Of a stretch of DNA of 64,000 nucleotides, positions 37,101-50,522 are shown in pieces. The stretch's first letter is position 1, and every line of letters starts with the position of its first letter. A program made the translations under genes and the position numbers. A model generated the notes under the pieces. That model worked only from the letters and a program-made list of their open reading frames with translations, did not search any database and had not been told where the DNA came from. The stretch comes from Neelides folsomi (Eukaryota > Arthropoda > Collembola > Neelipleona > Neelidae): positions 85,789 through 149,788 of the forward strand of contig JAQGBZ010000142.1 in assembly GCA_034687125.1 (NCBI GenBank). The letters are read 5' to 3'.

Positions 37101-38384
37101 TGATAATTAAAATCATGGTTTTAAAGTGTTGATAAAGGTACAAGGTTTCAAATAGGAATTTCAAAGTCAAAGAACAAAAGAGGAATTGTTCTTAAATCAT
37201 TCCACCCGAAGGAGTTGGAATTTAATGGATCTGGCCTATAACAAATCGGAATGTCAGTTATATTAACATAATAACAAGTAAATTGATTAATATCCATCTT
37301 TAGCTTCATTTAACATCAATATTTAACATTCCCTATTTAATATTGTATACTTAACCATTATTTATTTATAAGATTTTAATGTTTACTTAAATTAATAATT
37401 AGACAACCATCTTACATTTTTTACATAGGTAAAGACAACAGGTATTCAGACATTACAATTAGACATACCAATTGGTATTTTGTCTTATTGTTTGGTTAAG
37501 GTTTGTATATTTAAAAGTTTAAATGTGCGCATTATAATTTTAAATTAATTAACGTATTTAATGTTAATGCTCGTTTCCTCTTGATAATGTCTTGTTGGTG
37601 TTTGACTAATTAAACTAATTTTTAAATATTTATAATAACTTGTATTTATTATTCACCACAAGACAACAACATTTAAGTATTCTATTGTGCACTAGAAATA
37701 CACACAACAATGTTTAATGTTATTTATTATGATTATTAAGAATGAAGCTTGGACTTTTACGAGTGAATGCCTTATTATAAATAATTATCTGTATAATACA
37801 TAATTTAATGGAAAATAACATTGGACTTTATTCTATGATAGTTCTAGGGGTTAAATATGGATCTAATTACCCGAAACTCCTCCTAATGACCAGACTAAAT
37901 GACCAGATTACATTATTAACAATCTCATAAAGAAATCAATTATTTGTATACTCTACTATAATACATAATATAAGATCCTGTGGATCTTGTCGAATATCTC
38001 TATAAGATATACCTTAAGTACATAATTACTAATATTGGTATTTTAATTACGAATTATAATTGAACAAGTAGCAAGGTTTCAACCACAATGAAATCACATT
38101 TAGCACCACAAGGGATCCATGACTTGTTAATAATACTCATATGTATCTGTATATGTATTCTACAAATACACGACTATAATATTAAATATTACATAAATAT
38201 TTTATATCAATAAATATTAGATTTAATCTTAAATGTGCAGTGTAGCAAATTACAAGTGTATTTTTTAAAGCTTAAAACCAGTGACTTTGAAGGAATGTTT
38301 GACTAACATTAAAATTTGAAAGGAATCGAGGGTACAATAAAATTATTAAATTTAATGAGAACAAGGGACCTATGGAAGTGTTTC
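34153..38384. other. AT-rich intergenic region, 4.2 kb
   Basis: The region between the BCKDK start and the NOS stop. A 73-codon minus-strand frame at 35812-35591 and a plus-strand frame at 36252-36473 are the longest, but neither has signal, domain or splice context that I trust. Much of the stretch is simple A/T-rich sequence. I see no RNA gene or defined transposon. Confidence 0.45.
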
Positions 38385-41300
38385 TTATTTGGCTTGACTC
38401 AACGTGTAATTTGATTCGATTTTGGTGAGTGCAGACGTTAAAGCTGAAGTGTGAACTTCGGCTGTCCGATGTGTAATCCCGAAAATATCTTCATGGTATC
38501 GATTGTCGTCCTGTGAATAATTCATTCATTGCTTGATTCATCCAATTGGGATCAATATTTGTATTTAAATAATAATGAGAAAAACGTTCGAACCCTCAAG
38601 GACATCATATATCCCTCAGCTTCGTTTTCATTCATCTGTTGGCGTTTTTGGAAAATGGCTTTAAGCGTTTGGTAAACATCTTCAGCCATGGTGCAATCCC
38701 CGCACACAAAAATATGACCGCCATTGTCCATCACTTGCTCGGAAATGCTCTCGCTCTCGCGGATCAACAAGTCTTGCACGTATGTCTATTAAATATTAAA
38801 TGAATCTTAGTTATGTTTAATTTCTACATTCACTTCTTCTCACTTTCCTTTTTATGGCAAATAATTTCAAGTTTGTTATAAAAATTTAATTGATATCAAT
38901 TTTTAATTTCGGTATCAAAATTTAACTTTGTTATCAAATTTTAATTTCGATGTGAAAATTTAATTTTGATATGAAAATTAAATAACCTTTTTAATGTTGG
39001 GTTCCCTTGAGAGGGCGAGGAAAATGTCCGCTATGACGCCTTGGGTTTTCATTTCCTCCAATTCGGATCTGTAGAGGATCATTTCCTTCGTTCTGCATCC
39101 GAAGAAAAGGGTCATTTTCCCAAATGACCCTCCTTGACCTCTTAGCAATTTCCGATGATGCCAAAAACCCCGAAAGGGGGCAATTCCCGTCCCAGGACCG
39201 ACCATGATAATTGGTCGAAGGGGATCCATCGGGACGTGGAAACTCGGAGCGCTGAAAAACCATTAATTTATTCAAACCCTTGCATGATCACAATTAGATA
39301 AACTGTAAAAAAAATCTCCATTTACTTTTCTTATTCCATAAATCAATTGATAAATGGTTCATTGAATAATTTATTAGTTTGGGAGTCTGAGAGAAGAAAT
39401 GAATTAAATGGGAACAGGTTGAGTTTTCTCTTACAGGAAGGATTGATTCATAAATGAATTGTTTATCTGTGTAGCACAACTCGTTTCCTATTCCCCTTCC
39501 AAGTCTCAAAGGGTTGAAAGCGGAAAATGAGAGTTAGCGGCTTAGAGTGAATCAAATACTCGTTATTACAGTTAGTTAAACATTGCTGCATTATTGAATG
39601 CATCTCAATGTACAATTAACAACTATGTACATTTATATATACAGAGATGAGAAAAAACGTTCAGACTGGCGCCATTCAACCCCATCAATACTTTTAATTC
39701 TTAACCTTCTCACAAAACACGGGACGAGGGTTTGGAGAGGAACGTCACTGAGGTAATTTGAACAAACGCCGTAGTTGAGCGGCCCATCGCCGCCTTTAGT
39801 GTGATACGCCACGACCGCGACAGTCAAATGCAATTCCTTCTCGTGAACCAACGGGGATGAGGAAACGCTGTAAAACCGAGGTTGGAGAATCGGAAGCATC
39901 GTACAAAGAATTTTGGCGTCTGGGCGAACAAATGGGAAAAGATCCAAGACGGTGACAAAGTTGGGCCAATGCCATTGTTTCCAATGTTCATACTCGTCCG
40001 GGTCCTGCAAAACCACATCATTAAAACAATTAACATATTTATAACATTTACAGTGTGAAATAAAGTCAAGTAACATTAAAAGTAGGAAGGAAGGGAATTG
40101 ATTAAATTAGCAATTTAGCATAATCTTACTAATTTTCATTTAATACTAAATTCTTAAATAATACTAATGTATTAATATAATAGCTAATATTGTATAACAT
40201 ATTACATAGTGTATTACAATTGTACATTTGTATTTGTACAATTTCCTCAATTTACAATTAATTATTATATCTAATTGGCTTAATTGGTAAATGCATAAAT
40301 GGGATTTTGTGAAGGTGACCTTTGCAAGTGTTGTGAGTGTTTGTTTTTCCTCTTCATCGTCGGTGCATCGGAGTAGGTAAAGGAGGAGATTCGGGCGCGG
40401 CGGTGTCGTGATGTCCAAGTAACGGGTGAAGAGTTGCCTTAAGCTGCATCGAGGAAGCCGCTCATGAGGAATCCAATGCTTCTGCACACCTAAACCCAAG
40501 TTGTTCCTCTCACGTTCTTCTAACTGTTCCCTCACCCATCGGCGTGTGTTTCTCCTGGAGGAGTTGAAGCTGAACCGGTTCGTCGCTGCTCTCCGGTTTG
40601 TTCACCAACCGAGTAAGAATGGCCTCCACCAGCTCGGTCCGATTGTCGGCCAAGATCCCAACATGGTCCCCAGAATGGTAACTCAGACCTTCGTTGTCCG
40701 CCCCCTTCCTCAACACGATCTTCATGGTGGATCGACTGGGAAAGAAAATGTTGGGCCCAAATCCTTCATCTCCTCATTCTCCTCACCTTCCTGTCTTCTC
40801 GTGGAGTTCTTCCTTCTCATCCAATGTGTAAAAACTAACTTTACGATTGTGGACCCGAGACAGAGCTGTTAATCAAATGAGTCAATAACCCAATTACATA
40901 ACCAATTAACTTTTGTTTAATTAGCTAGCGGAGGAATTAAAGCTCAATTAATTCGATTAGCTAATTAGGAACCTTCAATTTCTGGATCGGGGGCTGAGAC
41001 CGGAATGAACCGAACGTCTTCAGGAGACAAAGTGTCGGCCTTCAACGAGGCAGAAATTTCTGCCATGTTTTTGTCACAATCGAGACAAAAAGACTCACAA
41101 GCCACCTTGGAACATTTCATATAACACCATACATATTAGATAAAACGAATGGGTGAAACTTTTCCTCACCTGAAAGACCTGAGTTGCCCAAGTTCTAAAT
41201 GCCTGGTCCTGCCCTGCGAGTTCATCGCCCATTGTCAACTTGGCCAAACGCTCTCCGCCAAGTTCGCCCAATAAATTGTCCACGTAGCGACCAAAAGCGC

Positions 41301-44300
41301 AAAAGTTTGGATATGCGCTCGACCCAAGAGCAAAAACACCAAACCTGTAAACCCAAAAATGCGAATTTCAAAATTGTGACCAAAATGGAATTTCGATGAA
41401 ATTTCATTATACTTTAATAAATTATATAGGTAAATATCATTATTGTAGTAATGATGATACCGTATGATTTATATATTATTTTCAGTGGGTATTTGCAAAT
41501 TAGTATAATGTGTTTACGTAATGTTTCGTAAAGGGCCTGAGGTGTCGTCTGACATTACATCTGACATTTGGCTCCCTTTGAAGGAATCGTTCCTGTCGAA
41601 AGTCCTCCGATCGAAGACAGAGTCAGTTTGGCTGTTCATCTTGATGAAGGATTTGGATGTGGCCATGCTACATTCCAATGATTAGGAATTGTCTCATCCC
41701 AAGGGAACCTTACTTTATCCCGTGATCGTCTCCTGCCATGAACCCCTGGTTCATCTTGATTGCAAACAGGCTGTGGGCGAAGGACTAAAAAAACATTTCT
41801 CAATCAAACCGACTCTTTTTAGTTAAAGGTCAATGAGTTCAAAAATTGAGTTAATCATTTCTATTATTCTGTTCATACAATGGTAAAGATACATAAAGAT
41901 ATATAATATTTTAAGTACTTATATCCATGTAATAACAATTATTACGTTATTTACTTACTAACGTTATTTACTGTAGTGTTTACATATTGTACCTACTGAT
42001 ATATTTACATATAGGATATTACATGTAAATATGTACCTAATATTGTATGTTATATATACAACATGTTAGTTATTATTTTATTATGTAATGAATGGTTAAA
42101 TGGCATAATAAAATATTTATACGCATTCCTTGCTATACTTTATAAATGCATTGTACTCATTTTCCCTTGTGCAATCAACGATGTTTTGAAGATAATTAAT
42201 AAAAGTTGACCTCTCCGTTCTCGGGAGGGTCCCCATTTCCAAAAGTGGAAGTGACGACCAAAATCAGCGTCTCGTGCTCAATGTTGATGATGTCGTAGGC
42301 GTCCATGCAGTAAACCTAAAGGGAAGGAAGAACTTTAAAAAGACCCGGCTTTGTAGCGGGGACTAAAAGAGGAATGGACAATGGATGGGCTAAAAGGAGG
42401 AATGAGAGCGGGAATGTTTGGCTACCTGGGAATTAAAGGCGTGGCCGAATATTTCTCCAAGTCTCCTCGCGTACATTTCCGCTTTTCCCGTTTCCGTCCC
42501 GTAAAGAATTGTGGCTTTGATTCGCTTCGACAACGCCTTGCCAAAAAGCTTTGAAGTGAATTTGACCGCCTTGGCAATGTCTTTAAATTTCAGACGATTC
42601 ATTTTTTTCTGATTTTTTTGCACTTCCCCCCCGTCCCGGGCATTTTTCTTCCATATGTGAGTTTTCCATGCGGCGTCCTGGTACTCGTAATTTGGTTTAA
42701 GATGATACAAAGCCATTTCCTGGTGGAACACCGGCGTGGCGCTGCCGGACATTGGCGGAACGATCCAAACCCAATCAGCCGGGCAACCCCCGCGACTTCT
42801 CAGCTCATTCTCATAATGTTTCATGAATGATTCGGAGGCGCTGTGATGGTCAACCACCGTCACTCCCGACCTCTTTGAATAAACCTTGTTTAAGGGTGAA
42901 TTAAAAATGCGAAATTAAATACCTGGAAGCTGTACAAGACGGCAAGGTTAAGCTCGACCATTGCCCGATCCTTCCATAACGTAGTTGGGTTTTTGGTATC
43001 GAGATCCATCTGCAGAGCAACTTCCTGGAAAAACCCATTCATCTTCATTCTTTCCATCATTTGCATGAATTTGGGGGGAAGTGGAAGCAACAGCCTCTCG
43101 TAATGACCCGCCCTCAGAGAGAGGAAATTGGAAAATCGATGTCGGCTGTTGCTCGCCACTTCCCACCTCACTCATTTACATTGATTAGCATAAAGAGACC
43201 GGACCTCTAAGACATTGTAGCGGTGGGCGTCTCCAAGGTCCCTGGACCCGATCTCTGTCCCCATGTACCACCCGTTGAACGGAGCTGCTGTGAATTCAAG
43301 TCCACCGCAGTCAAAGAGCATTCCAGACACGGCGGGGAGCGCGTACCATCGGAGATCCAACTCTGGGAACCACTCGAAGCTGCGACAAACCGGATTAGAA
43401 AAAAGTTAAATGGATTACATCAAATGGATTACATGAAATTACATCCAATGGATCAAATTATTCCAATGAATTATAACTGGAATTTTATAACTTAACTAAT
43501 TTCTACGTTATAACTTTGTAATTACAAAGGTTTATATAGTAATAATACTGTATATAACTCCTACTTGGGATGGTGGATCGAGACTTCCAAGATGTATTCA
43601 GAAGGGATTTCAAAGTATTCGGGATCGTGGCCGTCGGCGGAGAGGACGAGAGGCAAAATGTCCCATCGGCTCATTTTCCCTTTCCAACCGAGCTTCATGC
43701 AGATCTAACCGGGTTTGCATAACTTCGTTAAAGATACATTGAAGTAAATAGAATGAGTCATTGGTATGAGATCTCGGGTCTGGTGGTGGTAATTGGGACG
43801 GACCTCTGTCAGCTCCACGTTGACAGGATCCCCCAAAATCGTCCCGTCAGGCATGTGGTAGCCGGCATAGCTCACAAGTTGAGGATTCCAAATACGGAAA
43901 TCGTGTTTCCCATCCGTCCTTTGAGGAAAAACCGAAATGGCCGATCTGAAATCCCAACAATGTCATTCTTGATAACTTTTCTCTTTTAGTACCTTCGTTA
44001 AATTATATTAGCCGAAATTGGGAAATTAAAATGGAGATTAGATTTAAAAATTATAAAAGTTAAGATTGTTGCCGAATGGAGGAAATCATCAGTTTATGAA
44101 ATGTTTCATTTGTCCATTCATAATATTGATATTCAGATCATGTTCAAAAGTGGAGGCATGTTGCATAGGAAATTCTCTCAATTGAAATTCAATAAATATT
44201 GAATCTCTCTATAATGCCCCATACATTCAAATGGGAGTTTATGGTTCAGAACTTGATTTTCCATTCCTACTTGACTTTATCATTATATTTCTCATCTAAC

Positions 44301-47300
44301 ATTAAGAAATAATTATTTCCAACGTAGGAATGAAGATTGGTCCATAGAGATGAGGAATTTTGGTTCCATTACAGAAGTTCATTTTTGTGAAATTGAATCG
44401 AGGGGCTTAATTTGAAAAAAGATTTAATTTTATTTATAATAAAAATGAAGGATTGGAGGATATTGGTAAATATGGGAATGTCTTTCTATGAGGAATTGTT
44501 GGCGATAATGGTGAGAGCGGAAGAGGGGAAATTGTTCCATAAAATTTGCTTTGATCATCAAAGTTTCTCCAAAGAACCTTAAAATAATCTCCGAAAAAGT
44601 CTTAAACTTCTTTCCCGTTGAGCGGGAGTTTGGGCTGACGGAGACGTTTGACTAAATCCTATTACTTGCAAAAAAATGAACGGGAAGTTGATAAGTATTG
44701 GCGGGAGTTGGTTTGAATGGGGGCGGGAGACTTGTAACTCCTCTTTAGCCCAAATACCCTTTTAATGCATTTAATCCTTCCCGGAGATTTGATCTCAGAC
44801 CAAAGTTTCTCCCTGTAAGCATCATATTCAATTATTGTAAATGAAGGATTAAAAGAAGTGAATCCTCTCATTTTACATTCAACCTCAAAGTTTCCAAGGC
44901 CTCTTCCGAGAAACCTCTCTCTTACTTACATACTTACATACTTACATTTAGTTAACTTGGGATATGGGAAGGATATGGAGATGTAATAAAGCAAGTAAAT
45001 TATTAAATTATTCCCTATTGAATTGAAAACCCCTTTCCCCCAAAGTTCATCTATTCATTTAAACATGAGGGAGTTTTTGAAAAGTTTTTGATTCACCTGA
45101 TGTTGCCTTTGTTCGTGGCGTATTTGATGTGTTTACAGATGGCTTCAAACATCCCCGTTGTCGTTGTGACCGACCGAGCGTCGAAAACCTCAATACACCC
45201 CACAATATTTTATTCATCCATCCGACAATATGAGACATGTCAAACATTGTGTACTTCCCATACTCCATACATGTTGTATGGATAAAAATAAGAAAGAACG
45301 AGTCTCAGGGGCTCACTTGTAATTTGGCCCATTGGATTCGCCCAATGCATCGGACGGAGTTTCTCCAAGCAAGCTTGGCCCCGTACACGAGCTCCGTCTC
45401 GGTCAAGTTGTAAGTCCCGGTCTCCTCCAGTTCCTTCAATACCTGTTCCCATCGTTGGGAATGAGATGAGGAGTTGAATCTATTGGAAAAACACCCAAAC
45501 CCACTTCAATTCCACTTACACACTTCGTTGACAATTTGAGTGCGGAAATGTTTTTCATTTTTCTCAAAACAACTTTCCCATTATTTTCTCTATCAAAAAG
45601 AAATTTTTTTATTCCCTTAAAGGGACTTCCTTCAAAATTGTATTTTAATATGATATTCTCCAATGTATAAAAACTTTTTAACAGATTCCATCTACCATAT
45701 AATATCTATCTGCTATCTTTCTTCGACAGATAATGCATATAAATATCTATGATTGTTATGGATTTATTAATGGGATTTTATGGTTTTGACCTCTTGATTG
45801 AAGTGAAATATTGGTCAAAGAAGTCTTTTGAAAGGACTTTGACTTCTTCAACAGATCTCGCTGCTCCTGATTTAGATCCAGAAAAGGCCACAAGACTTCC
45901 GAGGCAAACTGTGTCCGTGCACCGGCTATTCTGTAATTTAATAAACAATGTTTTAATTATATTATTCATGGGATAAACCACGTAGGACCAGATTGGAAAA
46001 CCAAATTGAGTAATCTTCTCAGGTGTATGATAAATTGGAATTTATTTGATCATCTTGTTGTGCATCTAACAGTAAAAACTCGGAGGGTTACTTTCAATCT
46101 TGCATGTAAATGGTATGCAAATTGATGATTGATGACTCGGCCGAGACATCCAATGTTACTAATGTTGCCAATGTATTTGCCCATCTTATGTAATCCAGAC
46201 TCAAATCTCCGACCTAGTTTAACAATGACTTGAACAAGTTGACCTTCCCCTAACAAAATATTCCAATGGAGTAATCTCTACGTGTTGATCTTTTTCTGAC
46301 TTCCATGTCCAGACAATGATTTCTTTAAAATGGTTCCCAGTCGGAGTGGCGTAATTGGAAATGAGTTTTCTCACCTCCTTCCATAATTAATTAAACCCTC
46401 CATGCGTAACAAAATATAAATCCATTGGTTTTGACCTTCTCCTCATTCACTCCGCGTAGCGGATGTTTCTCAATGGAAATTACAAATCCATTTTTAAAGG
46501 AGGAATTTTTGGACCTCGACCTCATCATTCTGCGTCCACTTCCACGTCTTCACGATTAGCCCATGTAATTGAGACAGATGAGTCAGCGGAATTTGAATCT
46601 TATCAATTCATCTCCAATCATCTCCATCTCTCCACCAGGACCAAATCAGCCAAAATTCAACAACTGTGAAGTTTCCAAACATGCAACATGCAAACTTCCC
46701 CAGTAAATTCATACTTACAATTTAATACAATATACAGATATATATATATATATATTTGTATATAAATATTTCTCCATTGGAAGGACTTGGAGGCCAACGT
46801 CGAGGATTTAGCCTTTTATTTTATTCCCATTCTGCGACAACTAAATTCTCCACAACCACAACGACATTAATTTTGTAGAATGGGAATTCACAACAGGAGC
46901 TGATGATCAGAAGATGACTTTTTTGAAATTTGATGACAAGCAAAATTCTATTGACAATTCCAAAGGTTGAGCGAAAACCCCTTTTGTCCATTCCTTAGAC
47001 GGAAGCTAGGAAATTCATTAAGAAATGTTCCCAGGTAAGATGATTTTTATGAATTAAATGAATTATAAATATTCCTTGAACCAGAGTTAGGAAAATGGTC
47101 AGGATTTTCCCCTCCTTCTCAACATTGTGAGGATAATGGGGGGAAAGAAGGCTTTTAATGTTCTTCTTTGAATGGAGCGGAAGTTGTAGAAGTTGACTAT
47201 TAAAAGTTTCTCCTTGTGGAGAAATGAAGTTGGGGATTAAGAAGGGGGTTGGATGAAACATAAATTAGGAAAAAGGAAAAGACAAATGCCGGTGGAGGAA

Positions 47301-50300
47301 TCTCAACCTCTCTCGAGAGACTCACTTTTAAGACTTGTAATTTAAGATGTAGAAAATAAAACCTGTATGATCCGAGCTGTAAGGTGCAATCGGTCCACGT
47401 TTTCCTCCGAGTTCTCCCAATTATGTAATTTGAGCATTGTCAGAAGCCCATAGGAATCTCCCGAGCCCAAAATCGGAATTCGGAACAGTGGAGGGTCATT
47501 TGCACAATGCGACCAAAATCAACCTCTTTCCCACATCATACATTTCCCCCATCCTTCCATATATATTAAGTGTAGTTAGCTAAATAGCTCTTCTCCATGC
47601 AATATACAAATTGGGGAATAAATACATTTCCAAATACTTGGTAAATACATAGGCGGTTATGCATAAGCTTTGTTTGCTCAAGATATTCCCAATTACAAAC
47701 TCATCCACTCAACTTATTTAATTGTTCTTATCTAACAGACCTGGAGGGAAGATAGAAGATATTATATACAGGAGATATATATGTATATATGTAATATATA
47801 AATACACACATGTACCTGTAGTTATTAGAACGATGCTCGGTTTTTATTATCTTTATTATCACTCCTTTTTTTCTTGTTTCGATAATTCTCTTCATAATTC
47901 TTCATTCCCCATTTCCTATTTAATAGCTCTCTGTTATTGGAAATTGGGCCGTTAATTCCACAATTGTTCGCTTATGAGTTATGAGTCGCACGACCTTATG
48001 AATGTTATGAGCAAGTTGCGGATTTTTAAATCTACACCAAAAGGAAATTTCTCATATGACGTCAACTTTACACCAATTCCTCTTTTTCATCCCCATTGGA
48101 TTTTATACAAATGGAGGTCGGACATTAAAAGTCACTTGAAATGAACATTTAAAAATGACGGCGGCTCTTGGTTTATCTCTCGCCAAAATTCCCTCAATTT
48201 CCAAGATAAACCAAATGACATGAATAATCATTAAATGGAAACACATTCCCAAGTTCAACACAAATCCCAATTAACTCACAATATTCTTAATGGGACCTCT
48301 GAAGGCTGTGGGTTGCTGGTTGGGGAAAGGGAAATGGATTTTTATCATCTTCATAAATCAATCAAACATCTTCGAGATTCTCTCACCCGAAAATAAAAAT
48401 ATTTTGTAGGATTTCTTCAACCATTTGATGATTCAATTCTCATAAATTTCATTGATTCCTCTCCGATTTCCATTTCCCCCTAACTCATTACCATGCATTG
48501 GAGAGATGGACAAGGAGATAGAAATGTGTTTACGACCATCTTCACCCTTTGATTGTTTTTCCTCTAACAGAATCCCACATATTTACATTACATGTTCCAT
48601 ACATACCTTGATAATACATTACATTGATACATTTAACTTAATTTACTATTTCCATATATTTCTATATATTTCATTTTTTCCAATGGTTGAGCAATTATGT
48701 AAGATATACTTGGATATCATATACTAGGAATATGGCTTTGGTATATTTCATGCGAAATTATAGGATATACAATATGTAATACTATATATTTACTTATACA
48801 GGTATATGTATATATTCCTTTTTTAATAATTATACACATATGCTAATATTTTCTTATTCTTTTACATACTTATATATCAACGTGTGTATTATGGAGAATG
48901 TGAGAAATGGAACTTAAAGGAATTATGTATATCTTGATATAAGTAATAATAATTTAAATATTTAAGTCTAGTCATGGTGTTTTATAAGAATTGTCCTCCA
49001 TATAGCAGTTGTACGGGCATTGTAGTTTATAGAAGATGAGTTTATTTTTGTAAAGTATAGATGTTGGATTTGATGTTTTTTGTACATTTCCTAGTCTTTG
49101 AAATTGCAAGGTGTAAGTATTGGATATAGAGATATATCTTTCCATGTTTGTGTTGAGTTGAGATGAATGAATGAGAGCTTAATCTTTTTGAATCAACTCA
49201 TTCCTCACACTCGAATAAAAATGTAAACTCGTGGAAAACAATTCTCATCGGATTCGAGAAGGATTGACATCAATTCTCGAGTTTTCCTCTTTTTTCTCCC
49301 AGGCTCCCCTCTTTCCTGAATATTCAATTTTATGGTTGGACAAGGTTCTGGGTGTAAATGGTCTGTCCATTTCCAAAAAATGCGGTGAAGGATCCTCCGT
49401 CTTTGGCAATAACAACAAACAAACCCGGCCCAACACCCTGAAAGATAACGACCAACACGGAGTTTTGTACTAATAAACTCTCGATCCGTTCTCATCCTCA
49501 CAATTAACGGCCTTGTGGGCATATTGATAAGGAACCTTCCACCTCCAGATGCAGACTTGTGGAATTTAATTAGGTTCCATTATGATATTCATGGCGGGAA
49601 ATGGAGAACATTGGGAGATTCCATAAAAACCCACTGATAATTAAGGAGGGGAAATGAGGATTGGGGAATGGCCCCGTTCCCATATTTCCCGGAATATAAA
49701 TTTTAACTCAGACCTCCGGGACTTTTAACAAATGTCAAATGTGGTGAGTTGGGGAGAGTTTTTAAAAAGGATGCTTTTAAGGAACGGCTTTGAGCTCCGG
49801 AGCGAAACTATGAAACCCATCAAGAAATCTTCAACCCTTCGACACCTCCCTTTCAAATGTCATTGGAATATTTTGACCTTCCTTCTTTGACTTCTCTTAA
49901 ACTATTTATCCCTTCCATAAAAAAAACTCTTTTCAAAATTACCCGCCTGTTTCAAACGCAACACTCCCCAGTTCCGATTTAGATCTATAATGTATCAAAA
50001 ATGGCACTCAACCCGGGAAACCCTTTTAAATAATTCTTCCCATCTCAAATAACACTTTTATGCCCAAACCGTCATACATTTATATCCCCTTGTTTTGATA
50101 AACTTCACCATTAAGATTAATCATGGATTTAAATTCATGATTTAAAATCATTCTCATAATTAAAGTATTCCTGAGCATCATTTTAATTCCCCATTCTTCT
50201 TCTTTCCATCCAATGGGCGGTGAAAGTGATTTTTTGATTAAAAAACTTTTAAAATTACCTCGTGGAATAAAGGGGGGTTAAAGGTCGTTTCTAAAAGATA

Positions 50301-50522
50301 GGTCGGGTCTATAAAAGATTGAGAGACGAGGGCTGAATTTGAATAAAAGGGGGATTAAGGGAGATTGAGGTGATCGGGAAAGTTTTTGGATCTCACCTGG
50401 CCCGAGTCCCTTTGCTTGGTGTGTAAAGTGTCGTAGACGTCCGTGGAGCCGGCCGAGTGATTCTTCAGCTTCAAGGGGCGTTTGGGTGAGTTTGAATTCG
50501 GCGGATTCGGCTCCCCTTTCAT
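38385..50522 (-). CDS. NOS: Nitric oxide synthase, complete coding model of 21 exons
   Basis: Makes NO and citrulline from arginine using O2 and NADPH. Exons: 50522-50397, 45930-45791, 45479-45317, 45188-45097, 43945-43804, 43704-43565, 43379-43205, 43024-42923, 42884-42426, 42315-42211, 41784-41714, 41667-41518, 41344-41170, 41105-40973, 40865-40787, 40735-40536, 40489-40320, 40004-39706, 39251-38987, 38785-38594, 38510-38385; 1167 residues. The zinc-tetrathiolate Cys pair is in CTDTVC (46, 51). Haem-ligand Cys133 lies in [11 protein letters not shown]. The oxygenase domain continues with [35 protein letters not shown] and [16 protein letters not shown] basic calmodulin-binding helix ([20 protein letters not shown]) precedes the flavodoxin part ([25 protein letters not shown]). 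FAD and NADPH motifs are [24 protein letters not shown] and [12 protein letters not shown] Ser-rich insert after GDDHGI fits the autoinhibitory loop. No PDZ domain is seen. A stop precedes the chosen Met in frame; an extra 5' coding exon cannot be excluded. Confidence 0.95.
45931..50396 (-). other. NOS intron 1 (4.5 kb)
   Basis: By far the longest NOS intron. It contains a (TA)n tract near 46739-46760 and two minus-strand open segments with non-AT-rich composition (about 47500-47365 and 49465-49355). These end at plausible donors or stops but match no NOS sequence. The plus-strand frame at 46463-46669 has no family resemblance. An intron of this size at the 5' end could hold alternative promoters or enhancers. 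Confidence 0.5.
46737..46760. repeat. (TA)n microsatellite
   Basis: A short uninterrupted run of alternating T and A inside NOS intron 1, followed by ttgtatataaatatt. Confidence 0.85.
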
